A stretch of DNA of 64,000 nt, from NCBI GenBank assembly GCA_002699145.1, contig PABK01000035.1, positions 248,001-312,000 on the forward strand. Direction: 5' to 3'. Each line of letters begins with the position of its first letter. Within the stretch, counting starts at the first letter, position 1. Under the pieces are notes generated by a model. That model saw only the letters and a program-made list of their open reading frames with translations. It did no database searches and was not told the DNA's origin. This document shows, piece by piece, positions 26,140 through 35,260 of this stretch. Origin of the DNA: Halioglobus sp. Its GTDB lineage: Bacteria; Pseudomonadota; Gammaproteobacteria; Pseudomonadales; Halieaceae. A program made the translations under genes and the position numbers.

Positions 26140-26155
26140 CGCATAAGGCAAGCCG

Positions 26156-27664
26156 CTATTGCACCAACTCGTACTCCTCGAACACCGGGTTGTGCATTTC
26201 GCGCAGGTAGCGCGCGGGAAACCAGGGGTAGAGGTTGGGTTTGCCGCTGGCGTCGAAATACCAGCTGTCGCAGCCGCCGGTCATCCACACCGTGTCCCTG
26301 ATCGCCTCGCCCATCTCGGCGTTGTAGCGCTCGCAGGCGTCCTGGCGTGCGGCGATGGCGGCGAGGCCGTCGCGTTTCATGCGCTCCAGCATGGCGATGA
26401 TGTAATCCACCTGGTGCTCGGAGATAGTGATCAGCGACAGATTGCCCACCGGGCCGGTGGGGCCCTCGATCATCCAGAAGTTGGGGAAAGCCGGTACCGC
26501 CACGGCGCGGTGGGCGCGCGGGGCGCCGTTCCAGGTGGCGGCCAGGTCGACGCCGTTCTCACCGGTGACGCGCGTGGGCAGGATGAAGGCGGTGGGATCG
26601 AAGCCGGTGGCCAGCACCAGCACGTCCAGTTCGTGCAGCGCGCCGTCCGCGGTGCGCACGCCCGCCGGCTCCACGCCGGCGATGTGCTCCGTCACCAGGT
26701 GCGCGTGGGGGCTGGCCAGCGCGGGGTAGAAGTCGCTGCAGAAAATCAGCCGTTTGCAGGCCGCCTGGTAGTCCGGGGTCAGCTTCGCGCGCAGTTCAGG
26801 GTCGGCGATGTGTTGTTCCAGGTTGCGCCGGCAGCCCCAGCTCACCAGGCGCTGCATGGGCTTGTTGCCGACCGTCGCCGCGCTAAAGATATGCATCATC
26901 AGCCGGAAATAGTAGTGGTAGGCGAATCTCTGTAGCAGCGGGAAACGTCCCAGCAGACGGTTCCAGGCGGGCGAGTATTTTTTCTGCGGCAGCCCCGCCA
27001 TCCACTGCGGGGTGCGCTGGAAAACGCGCATTTCGCCGACCTCGGGCGTGATTGCGCCGACGATTTGGCAGGCGGTGGAGCCGGTGCCGATCACCCCCAC
27101 GCGTTTACCGGCGATGTCCACCGAGTGATCCCAGCGCGCGCTGTGGAAGCAGTCGCCGGTGAAGCTTTGCAGCCCGGCGATGTCCGGGTAGGCGGGGCGG
27201 TGCAGGATGCCGGTAGCGGAGATCACCACGTCGTACCAGGCGCTCTCGCCGTCGCCGCTGGTCAGGCGCCACTGCGGCCCCACGTAGTGCAGGTCGGTGA
27301 CCGGGCAGTTGAACTTCACGTGTTCGTTGACGCCAAACTCCCGCGCTACCTGTTCCAGGTAGGCCTGCACCTCGGCCCCGTAGGGGTAGCGGTGCGTCCA
27401 GTCGGCGCGCAGGGCGAAACTGAAGCAGTACCAGCGCGAGGGGATGTCGCAGGACAGGCCGGGATAGGTGTTCTCGCGCCAGGTGCCGCCGACGCGGTCG
27501 GCCTTCTCGTACACCGTGATATCGCTGTAGCCGGCGCGCCGCAGCTTGACCACGGCGGCGATCCCGGACATGCCGGCGCCGACGACGGCGATGCGTGGCT
27601 GCCGCCCAGCCTGCGCCCAGGGTTGTTGTAGCTCCCGTGCCGTCGGGTCTTGAGCTTGGCTCAT
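26156..27664 (-). CDS. flavin-containing (Baeyer-Villiger-type) monooxygenase
   Basis: A 502-residue FAD/NADPH monooxygenase. It has the FAD Rossmann motif VVGAGMSGI near residue 27, the Baeyer-Villiger fingerprint FTGDCFHSARWDH (pattern FxGxxxHxxxW) near 167, and the NADPH Rossmann motif VIGTGSTA near 188. The expected reaction is insertion of oxygen next to a ketone, turning a cyclic ketone into a lactone or a linear one into an ester. The ATG at 27664 has GGGAGG at five bases. It is monocistronic, ends in a hairpin, and would suit ring opening of products made by SDRs elsewhere in the window. Confidence 0.92.
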   Translation of the reverse strand: MSQAQDPTARELQQPWAQAGRQPRIAVVGAGMSGIAAVVKLRRAGYSDITVYEKADRVGGTWRENTYPGLSCDIPSRWYCFSFALRADWTHRYPYGAEVQAYLEQVAREFGVNEHVKFNCPVTDLHYVGPQWRLTSGDGESAWYDVVISATGILHRPAYPDIAGLQSFTGDCFHSARWDHSVDIAGKRVGVIGTGSTACQIVGAITPEVGEMRVFQRTPQWMAGLPQKKYSPAWNRLLGRFPLLQRFAYHYYFRLMMHIFSAATVGNKPMQRLVSWGCRRNLEQHIADPELRAKLTPDYQAACKRLIFCSDFYPALASPHAHLVTEHIAGVEPAGVRTADGALHELDVLVLATGFDPTAFILPTRVTGENGVDLAATWNGAPRAHRAVAVPAFPNFWMIEGPTGPVGNLSLITISEHQVDYIIAMLERMKRDGLAAIAARQDACERYNAEMGEAIRDTVWMTGGCDSWYFDASGKPNLYPWFPARYLREMHNPVFEEYELVQ

Positions 27665-27790
27665 CGCGGCCTCCCGGTCCTGGCTTGATCGGCTCAAAAG
27701 TGCCCTGATTATAGTCGCGTGGCTGCTCTGGCCGATACCGGCGGCGTGAATTGATCCACGTCAAGCATTGGCTCGCCGAATTCCTGCCAG

Positions 27791-27818
27791 CTTGAAAACA
27801 GCGCTTTTGGCCCTATAT
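27791..27818 (+). promoter_or_regulatory. heat-shock (sigma32-type) promoter of hsp20
   Basis: CTTGAAA (27791-27797) and CCCTATAT (27811-27818) are separated by 13 bases, close to the sigma32 consensus CTTGAAA-N11-16-CCCCATnT. It lies 43 bases before the Hsp20 start codon. Confidence 0.75.
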
Positions 27819-27861
27819 ACAAGGGTAGACATGAACCGGACACGTAATGAGGAGGTGCCGT

Positions 27862-28284
27862 ATGTCTTTAATACCGCGTAGCAACCTGTTCGACATCGAT
27901 CGGTTTTTCAACGATTCCTGGCCGCAGATGTCGCGCTCGGATACGTCGACGTTTTTCGCTCCCCGCGTGGATATCGCGGAGAAGGATGGCCACTACGAAA
28001 TCACGGCCGAGTTACCCGGCGTATCGAAGGAGGACATCCACGTGCACGTGCGCGATGGCATCCTCACCCTGGAGGCGGAAACCACCCAGGAAGACAAGGA
28101 GGAAGAGAAGGGCAAGCTGATCCGCCAGGAGCGGCGCTACGGCAAGTTCATGCGCAGCTTCAACCTGGGCCCGGATGTGCAGGAGTCCGATATCAAGGCC
28201 TCCTTCAAGGACGGCGTACTGACGCTGGAAGCGCCCAAGGCGGTGGAGAAAGCCCCCGAGCGCCGGCGCATCGACGTCAGCTAA
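27862..28284 (+). CDS. small heat-shock protein Hsp20 (IbpA-like)
   Basis: A 140-residue alpha-crystallin-domain chaperone that holds unfolded proteins in a refoldable state. The domain spans about residues 35-130, with YEITAELPGVSKEDIHVHV and the C-terminal DGVLTLEAPK (consensus GVLTLxxPK). The N-terminal arm NLFDIDRFFNDSW is typical of class A proteobacterial Hsp20. The ATG at 27862 follows GAGGAGGT at five bases. Transcription is probably by sigma32. Its stop codon overlaps the stop of the convergent TetR gene. Confidence 0.93.
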   Translation: MSLIPRSNLFDIDRFFNDSWPQMSRSDTSTFFAPRVDIAEKDGHYEITAELPGVSKEDIHVHVRDGILTLEAETTQEDKEEEKGKLIRQERRYGKFMRSFNLGPDVQESDIKASFKDGVLTLEAPKAVEKAPERRRIDVS

Positions 28285-28928
28285 CTGACCAGCATGGCGC
28301 GCACGACCCGGTGCAGCAGGCGCTTTTGCCGCGCGATGTTGTCCGGGTCCTGCAGGTCGCCCTGGGCGAGGATCGAAAAGGCCCGCTGCGACAGGAAATA
28401 GCCTGTCGTCAGGTTGAACATGGCGATGACGTTGATCGCCAGGGTCTCCCGGTCCTGCGCCTGGGCGTTGGGCGTCACGGCGGGTTCCAGGCCCTCCAGG
28501 CTGCGCATACCCTGCTGGAACAGTGTTTCCAGCCACTGGGTGACCAACTGATTGCCCACCGACTCCCTGTCGCCCTGCAGCGCCTGCTGGAACAGGGCGG
28601 CCATCTGCGGGTGGCGCAGCAGCAGGTCGGTCATTACCGAGGGCAGGTCGGTGTAGTCGCGCAGGCGCGAGGCGCTCTCTATCTGGCCGGCCATCGCCTC
28701 CGCCATGGGGTTGAGGGCGCGGTGCAGCACCGCCTCGTACAGCGCCTGCTTGCCGGCGAAATGGTTGTAAAGCCCGGGCTCCTTGATGCCCGCGCCGCGC
28801 GCGATCTGCCGCAGGCTGGTGCCCTCGTAGCCCTGGCGGGCGAACAGGTCCTCGGCGACGTCGAGGATACGCCCGGCCGTGCGTTCCCCCTTGCTCTGCC
28901 TGCGCGGCGACTCGCCTTCCGCAGTCAT
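28281..28928 (-). CDS. TetR/AcrR family transcriptional regulator
   Basis: A 215-residue regulator. The N-terminal helix-turn-helix (residues about 12-60: ILDVAEDLFARQGYEGTSLRQIARGAGIKEPGLYNHFAGKQ) is a textbook TetR DNA-binding domain, here written only to show the helix order. The C-terminal ligand domain is not assignable. The ATG at 28928 is used; a GTG at 28937 is possible. It is divergent from the Rieske oxygenase pair with about 115 bases between starts, so that operon is the most probable target. Confidence 0.9.
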   Translation of the reverse strand: MTAEGESPRRQSKGERTAGRILDVAEDLFARQGYEGTSLRQIARGAGIKEPGLYNHFAGKQALYEAVLHRALNPMAEAMAGQIESASRLRDYTDLPSVMTDLLLRHPQMAALFQQALQGDRESVGNQLVTQWLETLFQQGMRSLEGLEPAVTPNAQAQDRETLAINVIAMFNLTTGYFLSQRAFSILAQGDLQDPDNIARQKRLLHRVVRAMLVS

Positions 28929-29000
28929 TATTATCACCCGATTGTTAAAAATTATTCAGAAACTAGCACAGGGGCCTCGATTTTACGACGCGAACTCTCC

Positions 29001-29006
29001 TATACT
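29001..29006 (+). promoter_or_regulatory. -10 element (TATACT) of the Rieske oxygenase operon, probable
   Basis: TATACT lies 38 bases before the GTG start of the oxygenase alpha gene in the intergenic region shared with tetR. No good -35 is at 17 bases (TCGATT at 18 is the nearest), consistent with an activated or repressed promoter. No clear TetR palindrome was recognised. Confidence 0.4.
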
Positions 29007-29044
29007 GGCGATAAATGAACGATCGATAATATTTGGGGGCCGCC

Positions 29045-30331
29045 GTGCAATTCTCCGTACGCGATCTGGTGAACGAGGACGCCACCCGTATCAGCCGGCG
29101 TTGCTGGTCCGATCCCCGGGTCTATGAGCTGGAAAAGCGCGGAATCTTTGGCCGCAGCTGGCTGTTCCTGGGCCACGAATCGCAGATTCCGCGTGCCGGG
29201 GACTTTGTCCAGGCCTATATGTGCGAGACCCCGGTGATCCTGGCCCGGGGCGAGGACGGCGCGATCCATGCCAGCGTCAACAGCTGCACCCACCGCGGAC
29301 TGCCGGTATGCCGCGCGGATCACGGCAACACGAAGCGCTTTGTCTGCCCCTACCACAGCTGGTCCTACCGCGTGGACGGCAGCCTGGCGACCATCCCGCA
29401 GGAAAACACGCTGCGCAACAAACCGGACAAATCCGCGCTGGGCCTGCAGCGCGTGCCCAGGGTGGAGAGCTGGCGCGGCATGATCTTCGGCAGTTTCGAC
29501 CCGGACATCGTCGCGCTTGAAGACTACCTCGGCGACATGCGTTTCTACCTGGACGCGTTTTTCCAGCGCTTCCCCGAGGGCGTCGAGTTCCTCGGTGCGC
29601 CGCACCGCTGGGTGATCGACGCCAACTGGAAACTGCCGGTGGAGAACCAGCTCGGCGACGTCAACCACGGCCCCTTCCTGCACGCGGCGCTGATCTCGCG
29701 CGAGATCCAGGAGCGTATCGAGGAACTGGGCCACAGCGTGGTGACGGCCCCGGGGCACGGCGCGACCTTTCGCCTGATGCCCGAGGACACACCCTGGCAA
29801 GAGGTGGCCTGGGGCATGGAGGGCCTGGGCGGCCAGCTGGGCGGGCAGGAGGTGCAGGACTGGCTGCGCGAGGTGCAGGCGCGGGCGGCGCAGCGCGTCG
29901 GCCCGCTGCGCGCGCGCATGAAGGGGCTGACCTACGGGATCTATCCCAACCTGTCCTTCCTGTGGTCCAACACCGCGTTCAAGGTGTCGCACCCGCGCGG
30001 ACCGGGCCGGGTGGAGTACTGGTCCTGGGCGGTGGTGCCGGCGGGTGCGCCCGATACCGTGAAGCGCGCGCTGCGCACCAACTACAGTTCCTTCTTCGGC
30101 CCCGGCGGCATCATCGAGCAGGAGGACTCCGAGGCCTGGTCGCAGCAGTACCGCGGGGCCAGTATCGATTTCACCGATGACCACGCCCTGTACTACGGCC
30201 TGGGCCTGGGCGAGGAGGCGCCGCACCCCGAGTTGCCCGGGCTGGTCAGCGTGACGGCGAACGAATTCTACGCGCGCAACTTTTTTGCCCGCTGGCGCGA
30301 CGAGCTGCAGGCGGTGGAGGAGGGGGCATGA
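29045..30331 (+). CDS. aromatic ring-hydroxylating dioxygenase, Rieske alpha subunit
   Basis: A 428-residue oxygenase subunit. The Rieske [2Fe-2S] ligands are Cys81, His83, Cys101 and His104 (CTH...CPYH). The mononuclear iron site follows the D-x2-H-x4-H pattern in GDVNHGPFLH (His208, His213). It would dihydroxylate or hydroxylate an aromatic or cyclic substrate with electrons from a reductase not encoded nearby. GTG at 29045 follows a GGGGG ribosome-binding site. Its stop overlaps the beta-subunit start (ATGA). Confidence 0.92.
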   Translation: MQFSVRDLVNEDATRISRRCWSDPRVYELEKRGIFGRSWLFLGHESQIPRAGDFVQAYMCETPVILARGEDGAIHASVNSCTHRGLPVCRADHGNTKRFVCPYHSWSYRVDGSLATIPQENTLRNKPDKSALGLQRVPRVESWRGMIFGSFDPDIVALEDYLGDMRFYLDAFFQRFPEGVEFLGAPHRWVIDANWKLPVENQLGDVNHGPFLHAALISREIQERIEELGHSVVTAPGHGATFRLMPEDTPWQEVAWGMEGLGGQLGGQEVQDWLREVQARAAQRVGPLRARMKGLTYGIYPNLSFLWSNTAFKVSHPRGPGRVEYWSWAVVPAGAPDTVKRALRTNYSSFFGPGGIIEQEDSEAWSQQYRGASIDFTDDHALYYGLGLGEEAPHPELPGLVSVTANEFYARNFFARWRDELQAVEEGA

Positions 30332-30888
30332 GCGAGCTGTCCGTGCAGACCACACCGCAGGAGCAGCGCGAACTGGAGCGCTTCTATTTTCACGAGGCGC
30401 GCCTGCTGGACAACCGGCAGTTCCAGCAGTGGCTGGCGCTGCTCAGCGAGGACGTGGCCTACATCGTGCCCTCGCGGGTGAACACCCAGGTGGACAACCG
30501 GCAGCGCGGGCGCGAGGAGATGCTCAGCGTGGAGCGCGAACTGGAGGGCGCCGACAGTATGGGCGCGCCGCTGCGCGAGGAGAACCTGTTCCACCTGGCG
30601 CTGCGCGTGGAGCGCGCCTACAAGATGAACGCCTGGGCGGACAACCCGCCGGCGCGCACGCGGCGCATCATCGGCAATATAGAGCTGTTGCAGCGCGATG
30701 CGCAGCAGTGGCGCGTGCTGAACAATTTTCACCTGTACTACGCCCGGCCCGGCAGCGCCAATTGTCTCTATAGCGGGCAGCGTCGCGACACGCTGTCGCG
30801 GGACGACGGCGGGTTTCGCCTGTGCCGCCGCGAGGTAATTCTCGACTACGCCGATATCGACAAGCCCACCGTCGGCCTGTTGTTCTGA
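30328..30888 (+). CDS. aromatic ring-hydroxylating dioxygenase, beta subunit
   Basis: A 186-residue small subunit of the alpha3beta3 type, with an NTF2-like cone fold. Family features include the N-terminal FYFHEARLLDNRQFQQWLALLSEDVAYIVP, shown for the order of helix and strand, then RRIIGNIEL and NNFHLYYARPG. It has a structural role supporting the alpha subunit. It is translationally coupled to alpha by a four-base overlap; ferredoxin and reductase genes do not follow. Confidence 0.9.
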   Translation: MSELSVQTTPQEQRELERFYFHEARLLDNRQFQQWLALLSEDVAYIVPSRVNTQVDNRQRGREEMLSVERELEGADSMGAPLREENLFHLALRVERAYKMNAWADNPPARTRRIIGNIELLQRDAQQWRVLNNFHLYYARPGSANCLYSGQRRDTLSRDDGGFRLCRREVILDYADIDKPTVGLLF

Positions 30889-31014
30889 GCCGGGCGCTGC
30901 AGATTTTCCCGGCGGTGGGCGCGGAACTATTGCTTTCTGCGGCCGCTCATATCACCCTGTGAAGGTGCCGCGGCCCGGGGTCGCGGCGGACGTGTTGGCA
31001 GAGGTGGCGTTGCG

Positions 31015-32961
31015 GTGTTGGGGCAGGGCAGGCGAATCATCACCGGGTTGCTGTTGCTGTGCGTGGCAATGCCCGGCAGCGCAACGGCAGCCGCGGCCAG
31101 CGTGTCGCCGGCGCCCCCCCTGGAGGCGGCGCGCCGCGACTACGGCGAGGCCGTGCAGGCGCTGGAGCGCCGTCGCTGGGACGATTTCAGCCAGTTGCGT
31201 TCCTCCCTGGACGCCTATCCGCTGGCCATCTACCTCGACTATTACGAACTCACCCGCCAGGCGCACAAGGTGCGCGCGCCGCGCGCGCAGCGTTTCCTCG
31301 AACGCAGCGACGACACACCGCTGCCGAATCGCTTCCTCGCCGTGTACCTGCGCGAGGCGGGCAAGCGCCGGCGCTGGGACGATTTCCTCGCGGTCATGCC
31401 CGACGAACCCAACAGCGTGGTGCTCAAGTGTTACTACTTCAGGGCGCTGCTGGCGCGCGGCGAGCGCGACGCGGCCTGGGAAGGGGCGGGGCGCCTGTGG
31501 GTGCACGGCAAGTCGCGGCCGGAAGAGTGCGACCCGCTGTTCGACGCCTGGCAGGCCTCCGGCGAGCTCAGCGACGACATCGTCTGGGCGCGCCTGCTCG
31601 AGGCCTTCGACGAGCGCCAGCGCTCGCTCATGCGCTACGTGGCTAGCAAGGGCAGCGAGCAACTGCAGCCCTGGTCCGAGCGCCTGCTCAAGGTCTACGC
31701 CAGCCCCGTGGCGCTGGGGCGTCTGAGCCTGCCCGCCAGCGAATCGCGCTCGGCGGACGTGGCTGCCCACGGCCTGGCGCACCTGTCGCGCTACAACCCG
31801 CAGGAGGCGCTGCTGCTGTGGCGCGATTTCAGCCAGCGCCTGGCGTTCAGTCCCGCCCAGGTGCGCGAGGTGGAGTACGCCATCGCGCTGCGCAGCCTGT
31901 TCGCCGAGACCGACGCGCACCGCGACTGGTTGCACGGCGCGCTGCAGCGCCTGGCGGACGACAAGCTCACCGGGATACGCCTGCGCTGGGCGCTGGCGGA
32001 GCAGGACTGGAGCGCCCTGGAGCGCACCCTGCCGCTGCTCTCCGCGGAGCAGCAGGAGGCAGGCGTGTGGCGCTACTGGCGCGCCGTCGCGCTGCAACGG
32101 CGCGGTGAGACGGAGCAGGCCCAGGCACTACTGCAGGCCCTGGCGCAGGAGCGCGGCTACTACAGCTTTCTCGCCGCCGATCGCCTGGGGCTCGCCTACG
32201 CCTTCAACCACACCCCGCTCGCGCCACTGCCACCGGCCACGCTGCAGGGACTGCCGGCGCTGCAGCGCATCGAGGAACTGCATTTTCACGACGAGGATGT
32301 GCTCGCGCATTCCGAGTGGTACAAGGTGCTGCAGGACACCGAGGATCCGCAGGAGCAGCGCAAGCTGGCGCGCCTGGCGGCGGACCAGGGCTGGTACCGC
32401 ATGGCCATCGACGCGGCGACCCGGGCCAAAGCCTGGGACGCCCTGGATATTCGCTTTCCGATACCCTACCGCAGCGTGTTCGACGCCCAGGCCAGCGCGC
32501 AACAGGTCGCCAGTACGGAGCTGCTGGCCATCGCGCGGCGCGAGAGCGCCTTCTTCCCGCGTGCGCAATCCCCGGTGGGGGCGCGCGGCCTGATGCAGGT
32601 CATGCCCGCCACCGGGCGACAGGTCGCCTCCAGCATCGGCGCGCGGCACAGCGGCGCGGACCTGTACGACGTGGAGCAGAACGTGTTGCTGGGCAGCACC
32701 TACTACCGCCAGTTGCTGGACCGTTACGGCGGCAACCGGGTGTTCGCGCTCACCGCCTACAACGCCGGCCCGCACCGCGTGGACCGCTGGCGCAACGGCG
32801 CCGGCGACAGCGTGTCGGTGGAGCTGTGGATCGAGACCATTCCCTACCGCGAGACGCGCAACTACGTGCAGGCCGTGTTGGCCTACAATGTGGTTTTCGC
32901 ACACCTGATGGGCGAGCAGGCCGCGCTGCTCACCCCGCTGGAGCGGCAGGCGGCCTACTGA
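31015..32961 (+). CDS. slt: soluble lytic murein transglycosylase (Slt70-like)
   Basis: A 648-residue periplasmic enzyme cleaving the MurNAc-GlcNAc bond of peptidoglycan with formation of 1,6-anhydromuropeptides. A signal peptide (LLLLCVAMPGSATA) is followed by a long alpha-helical superhelix with many short repeats. The C-terminal SLT domain has the catalytic Glu510 in ARRESAF, then GLMQVMPATG and AYNAGPHRV. A GTG start at 31015 gives the complete signal peptide. It is followed after 22 bases by the ArsS gene. Confidence 0.9.
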   Translation: MLGQGRRIITGLLLLCVAMPGSATAAAASVSPAPPLEAARRDYGEAVQALERRRWDDFSQLRSSLDAYPLAIYLDYYELTRQAHKVRAPRAQRFLERSDDTPLPNRFLAVYLREAGKRRRWDDFLAVMPDEPNSVVLKCYYFRALLARGERDAAWEGAGRLWVHGKSRPEECDPLFDAWQASGELSDDIVWARLLEAFDERQRSLMRYVASKGSEQLQPWSERLLKVYASPVALGRLSLPASESRSADVAAHGLAHLSRYNPQEALLLWRDFSQRLAFSPAQVREVEYAIALRSLFAETDAHRDWLHGALQRLADDKLTGIRLRWALAEQDWSALERTLPLLSAEQQEAGVWRYWRAVALQRRGETEQAQALLQALAQERGYYSFLAADRLGLAYAFNHTPLAPLPPATLQGLPALQRIEELHFHDEDVLAHSEWYKVLQDTEDPQEQRKLARLAADQGWYRMAIDAATRAKAWDALDIRFPIPYRSVFDAQASAQQVASTELLAIARRESAFFPRAQSPVGARGLMQVMPATGRQVASSIGARHSGADLYDVEQNVLLGSTYYRQLLDRYGGNRVFALTAYNAGPHRVDRWRNGAGDSVSVELWIETIPYRETRNYVQAVLAYNVVFAHLMGEQAALLTPLERQAAY

Positions 32962-32983
32962 GGCCGCCCGCCCGTTGGAGCCC

Positions 32984-33943
32984 ATGCAAGATACCCGGCC
33001 ACTGCTGCTGCACAGCGACTTTCCCCCGGTGCGACGCCGCGGCGCGCCCAGCACCCTGCAGGTGAACCTGGGCTACCTGTGCAACCTCAGCTGCGTGCAC
33101 TGCCACGTGAACGCCGGACCGCAGCGCCGCGAGCAGATGCAACGGGAGACGGTCGAACAGGTGCTGGCAGTCTTGCGCGGCGGCCAGATCGAGACCCTGG
33201 ACCTCACCGGCGGCGCGCCGGAGCTGAACGAACATTTTCGCTACCTGGTACGCGAGGCTCGCGCCCTGGAAGTGCGCGTCATCGACCGCTGCAACCTGAC
33301 GGTGTTGTTCGAGCCGGGGCAGGAGGACCTGGCCGGCTTTCTCGCCGAACAGGGCGTGGAGGTGACCGCCTCGCTGCCGTGTTATCTCGAGGAAAACGTA
33401 CGCGCGCAGCGCGGCAGCGGCGTCTACGCCACCAGCATACGCGCCCTGCGCCTGCTCAACGAGTTCGGTTACGGGGATACGCTGCCGCTCAACCTTGTGT
33501 ACAACCCGGTCGGCCCGGTGCTGCCGCCGGCCCAGGCGCAACTGGAGGCGGACTACCGGCGCGAACTGCACGCGCGCTTCGGCGTGCGCTTCAGCCGGCT
33601 GCTGACCCTCACCAACATGCCGATCAGCCGCTTCGGCGCCGTGTTGCTCGCCCAGGGCCAGTACACCCGGTACATGGGCCTGCTGCGCGACAGTTTCAGC
33701 GCCGCCAATCTCGACACCTTGATGTGCCGTGAGCTGCTCAGTGTCGACTGGCGCGGCTACCTTTACGACTGTGACTTCAACCAGATGCTGGACATCCCGC
33801 TGCTGGCCTCGGACCGGCGCGTGCACCTGCGCGACCTGCTCGCGGGCCACCGTGTGGCCGGCCGCGCGGTGGCGACCGCGGAGCACTGTTACGGTTGCAC
33901 CGCGGGCCAGGGCAGCAGTTGCGGCGGCGCGCTGGACAGCTGA
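32984..33943 (+). CDS. arsS: arsenosugar biosynthesis radical SAM protein ArsS
   Basis: A 319-residue radical SAM enzyme. The cluster motif CNLSCVHC supplies Cys33, Cys37 and Cys40, and the C-terminal domain ends with the family-specific CYGCTAGQGSSCGG. The ArsS family is proposed to act in oxo-arsenosugar formation after arsenic methylation; no arsM or ars operon is present in the window. The next two genes are both of the glycosyltransferase families usually found with arsS, which supports the assignment. The stop overlaps the next start (TGATG). Confidence 0.9.
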   Translation: MQDTRPLLLHSDFPPVRRRGAPSTLQVNLGYLCNLSCVHCHVNAGPQRREQMQRETVEQVLAVLRGGQIETLDLTGGAPELNEHFRYLVREARALEVRVIDRCNLTVLFEPGQEDLAGFLAEQGVEVTASLPCYLEENVRAQRGSGVYATSIRALRLLNEFGYGDTLPLNLVYNPVGPVLPPAQAQLEADYRRELHARFGVRFSRLLTLTNMPISRFGAVLLAQGQYTRYMGLLRDSFSAANLDTLMCRELLSVDWRGYLYDCDFNQMLDIPLLASDRRVHLRDLLAGHRVAGRAVATAEHCYGCTAGQGSSCGGALDS

Positions 33944-34629
33944 TGGCGCCGCAGGTCAGCTTCATCATTCCCGCCCTGAACGAGGCCGCGGGCATCGCGC
34001 CCCTGCTGGAGGACCTGCGGCGGCGTTACCCCGGCTGGGAAACCGTGGTGGTGGACGGCGGCAGCGGCGACGACACGGTGCGGCGCGCCATGCCGCGCTG
34101 CGACCAGCTGTTGCTTGCGCCGCCGGGGCGGGCGCGGCAGATGAACCTCGGCGCCGCTGTCGCGCGTGGCGACTACCTGTGTTTCCTGCACGCCGACAGC
34201 CGGCCGGGCGTCGCGGCGGCGCAGCTGGCGAGTTACCTGCGCCGTGAACCCGACTGGGGCTTCTGCCAGCTGCGCCTGGACGGTACGCGCCGGGTGTACC
34301 GCGTCATCGAGTGGTGCATCAACTGGCGTTCGCGGCTGACCGCCATTGGCACCGGCGACCAGATGTTGTTCCTGCGCCGCGAGGTGTTCGAGCGCAGCGG
34401 CGGTTTCGACCGGCTGCCGCTGATGGAGGACGTCGCCTACTGCAAGCGCCTGCGCCGCCTGGGGCCGCCACTGGTGCTGCCCGAGCCGGTTACCACCTCC
34501 AGCCGGCGCTGGGAGGAGGGCGGTGTGGCGCGCACGGTACTGCGTATGTGGTGCCTGCGGCTGGCCTACTGGCTGGGCGTGTCCCCGGCGCGCCTGGCGC
34601 GGCACTATACCCGGCGCGCCGCGGCGTGA
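33943..34629 (+). CDS. TIGR04283-type arsenosugar-cluster glycosyltransferase (GT2)
   Basis: A 228-residue GT2-family enzyme. The N-terminal FIIPALNEAAGI, the nucleotide-sugar aspartate in VVDGGSGDDT and the metal-binding FLHADSRP (DxD-like) are visible. The segment GTGDQMLFLRREVFERSGGFDRLPLMED is characteristic of the small glycosyltransferases that accompany arsS. It overlaps both its neighbours by a few bases, forming a strict three-gene unit. Confidence 0.87.
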   Translation: MAPQVSFIIPALNEAAGIAPLLEDLRRRYPGWETVVVDGGSGDDTVRRAMPRCDQLLLAPPGRARQMNLGAAVARGDYLCFLHADSRPGVAAAQLASYLRREPDWGFCQLRLDGTRRVYRVIEWCINWRSRLTAIGTGDQMLFLRREVFERSGGFDRLPLMEDVAYCKRLRRLGPPLVLPEPVTTSSRRWEEGGVARTVLRMWCLRLAYWLGVSPARLARHYTRRAAA

Positions 34630-35246
34630 GCGAAGCACTGCTGCTGCAGCAGTTTGCGCGCGAACCGGTGCCCGGACGGGTGAAGACGCGCATGCAGCCC
34701 CACCTGAGCGCGCAACAGGCCTGTGAACTGCACCGGGAACTGGTCTTGTGGACCTGCACACAACTGGTGGAGGCGGCGCTGGGCCCGGTGGAGATATGTG
34801 TCGCCGGCGACCCGGCCGATGCGCTGTTCGCGCGCTGCCGCGAGCGCGGGGCGACGGCGGTGGTGGCGCAACAGGGGGCGGACCTGGGTGCGCGCATGCT
34901 GCACGCGTTGCAGCGCGGCCTGCGCGGCCATCGCAAGGTGCTGTTGGTGGGCAGCGACTGCCCGGCCATCAGCCCCGCCTACCTCGCCCTGGCCAGCGCC
35001 GCGCTGGAGTGCGCGCCGGTGGTGCTGGGGCCGGCCCACGACGGCGGTTACGTGCTGATCGGCGTCACCCGCGTGGAACCGGGTATTTTCACTGATGTGT
35101 CCTGGGGCGGGGCGGAGGTCTACGCTCGCACCGGGCGCAACCTGCGCGCGCTGGGACTGGACTGGGAGGCGCTGCCGCCGCTACAGGATATCGACAGGCC
35201 GCAGGACCTGCCGGCCTGGGAGGCGCTGCGCCGCTGCGCGCTGTAA
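34626..35246 (+). CDS. TIGR04282-type arsenosugar-cluster glycosyltransferase (GTA/nucleotidyltransferase-like)
   Basis: A 206-residue protein of the DUF2064 / TIGR04282 family. It shows FAREPVPGRVKTRM at the N terminus (the PGxVKTR signature), then VGSDCPAISPAYL and GPAHDGGYVLIG, as in cofactor-F420 guanylyltransferase-like folds. The GTG start overlaps the previous stop (GTGA) and is the only sensible start for the PGxVKTR domain. Together with arsS and the GT2 gene it forms a probable pathway for an arseno- or related modified sugar. Confidence 0.88.
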   Translation: MSEALLLQQFAREPVPGRVKTRMQPHLSAQQACELHRELVLWTCTQLVEAALGPVEICVAGDPADALFARCRERGATAVVAQQGADLGARMLHALQRGLRGHRKVLLVGSDCPAISPAYLALASAALECAPVVLGPAHDGGYVLIGVTRVEPGIFTDVSWGGAEVYARTGRNLRALGLDWEALPPLQDIDRPQDLPAWEALRRCAL

Positions 35247-35260
35247 GCCGCGGCCGCGCC

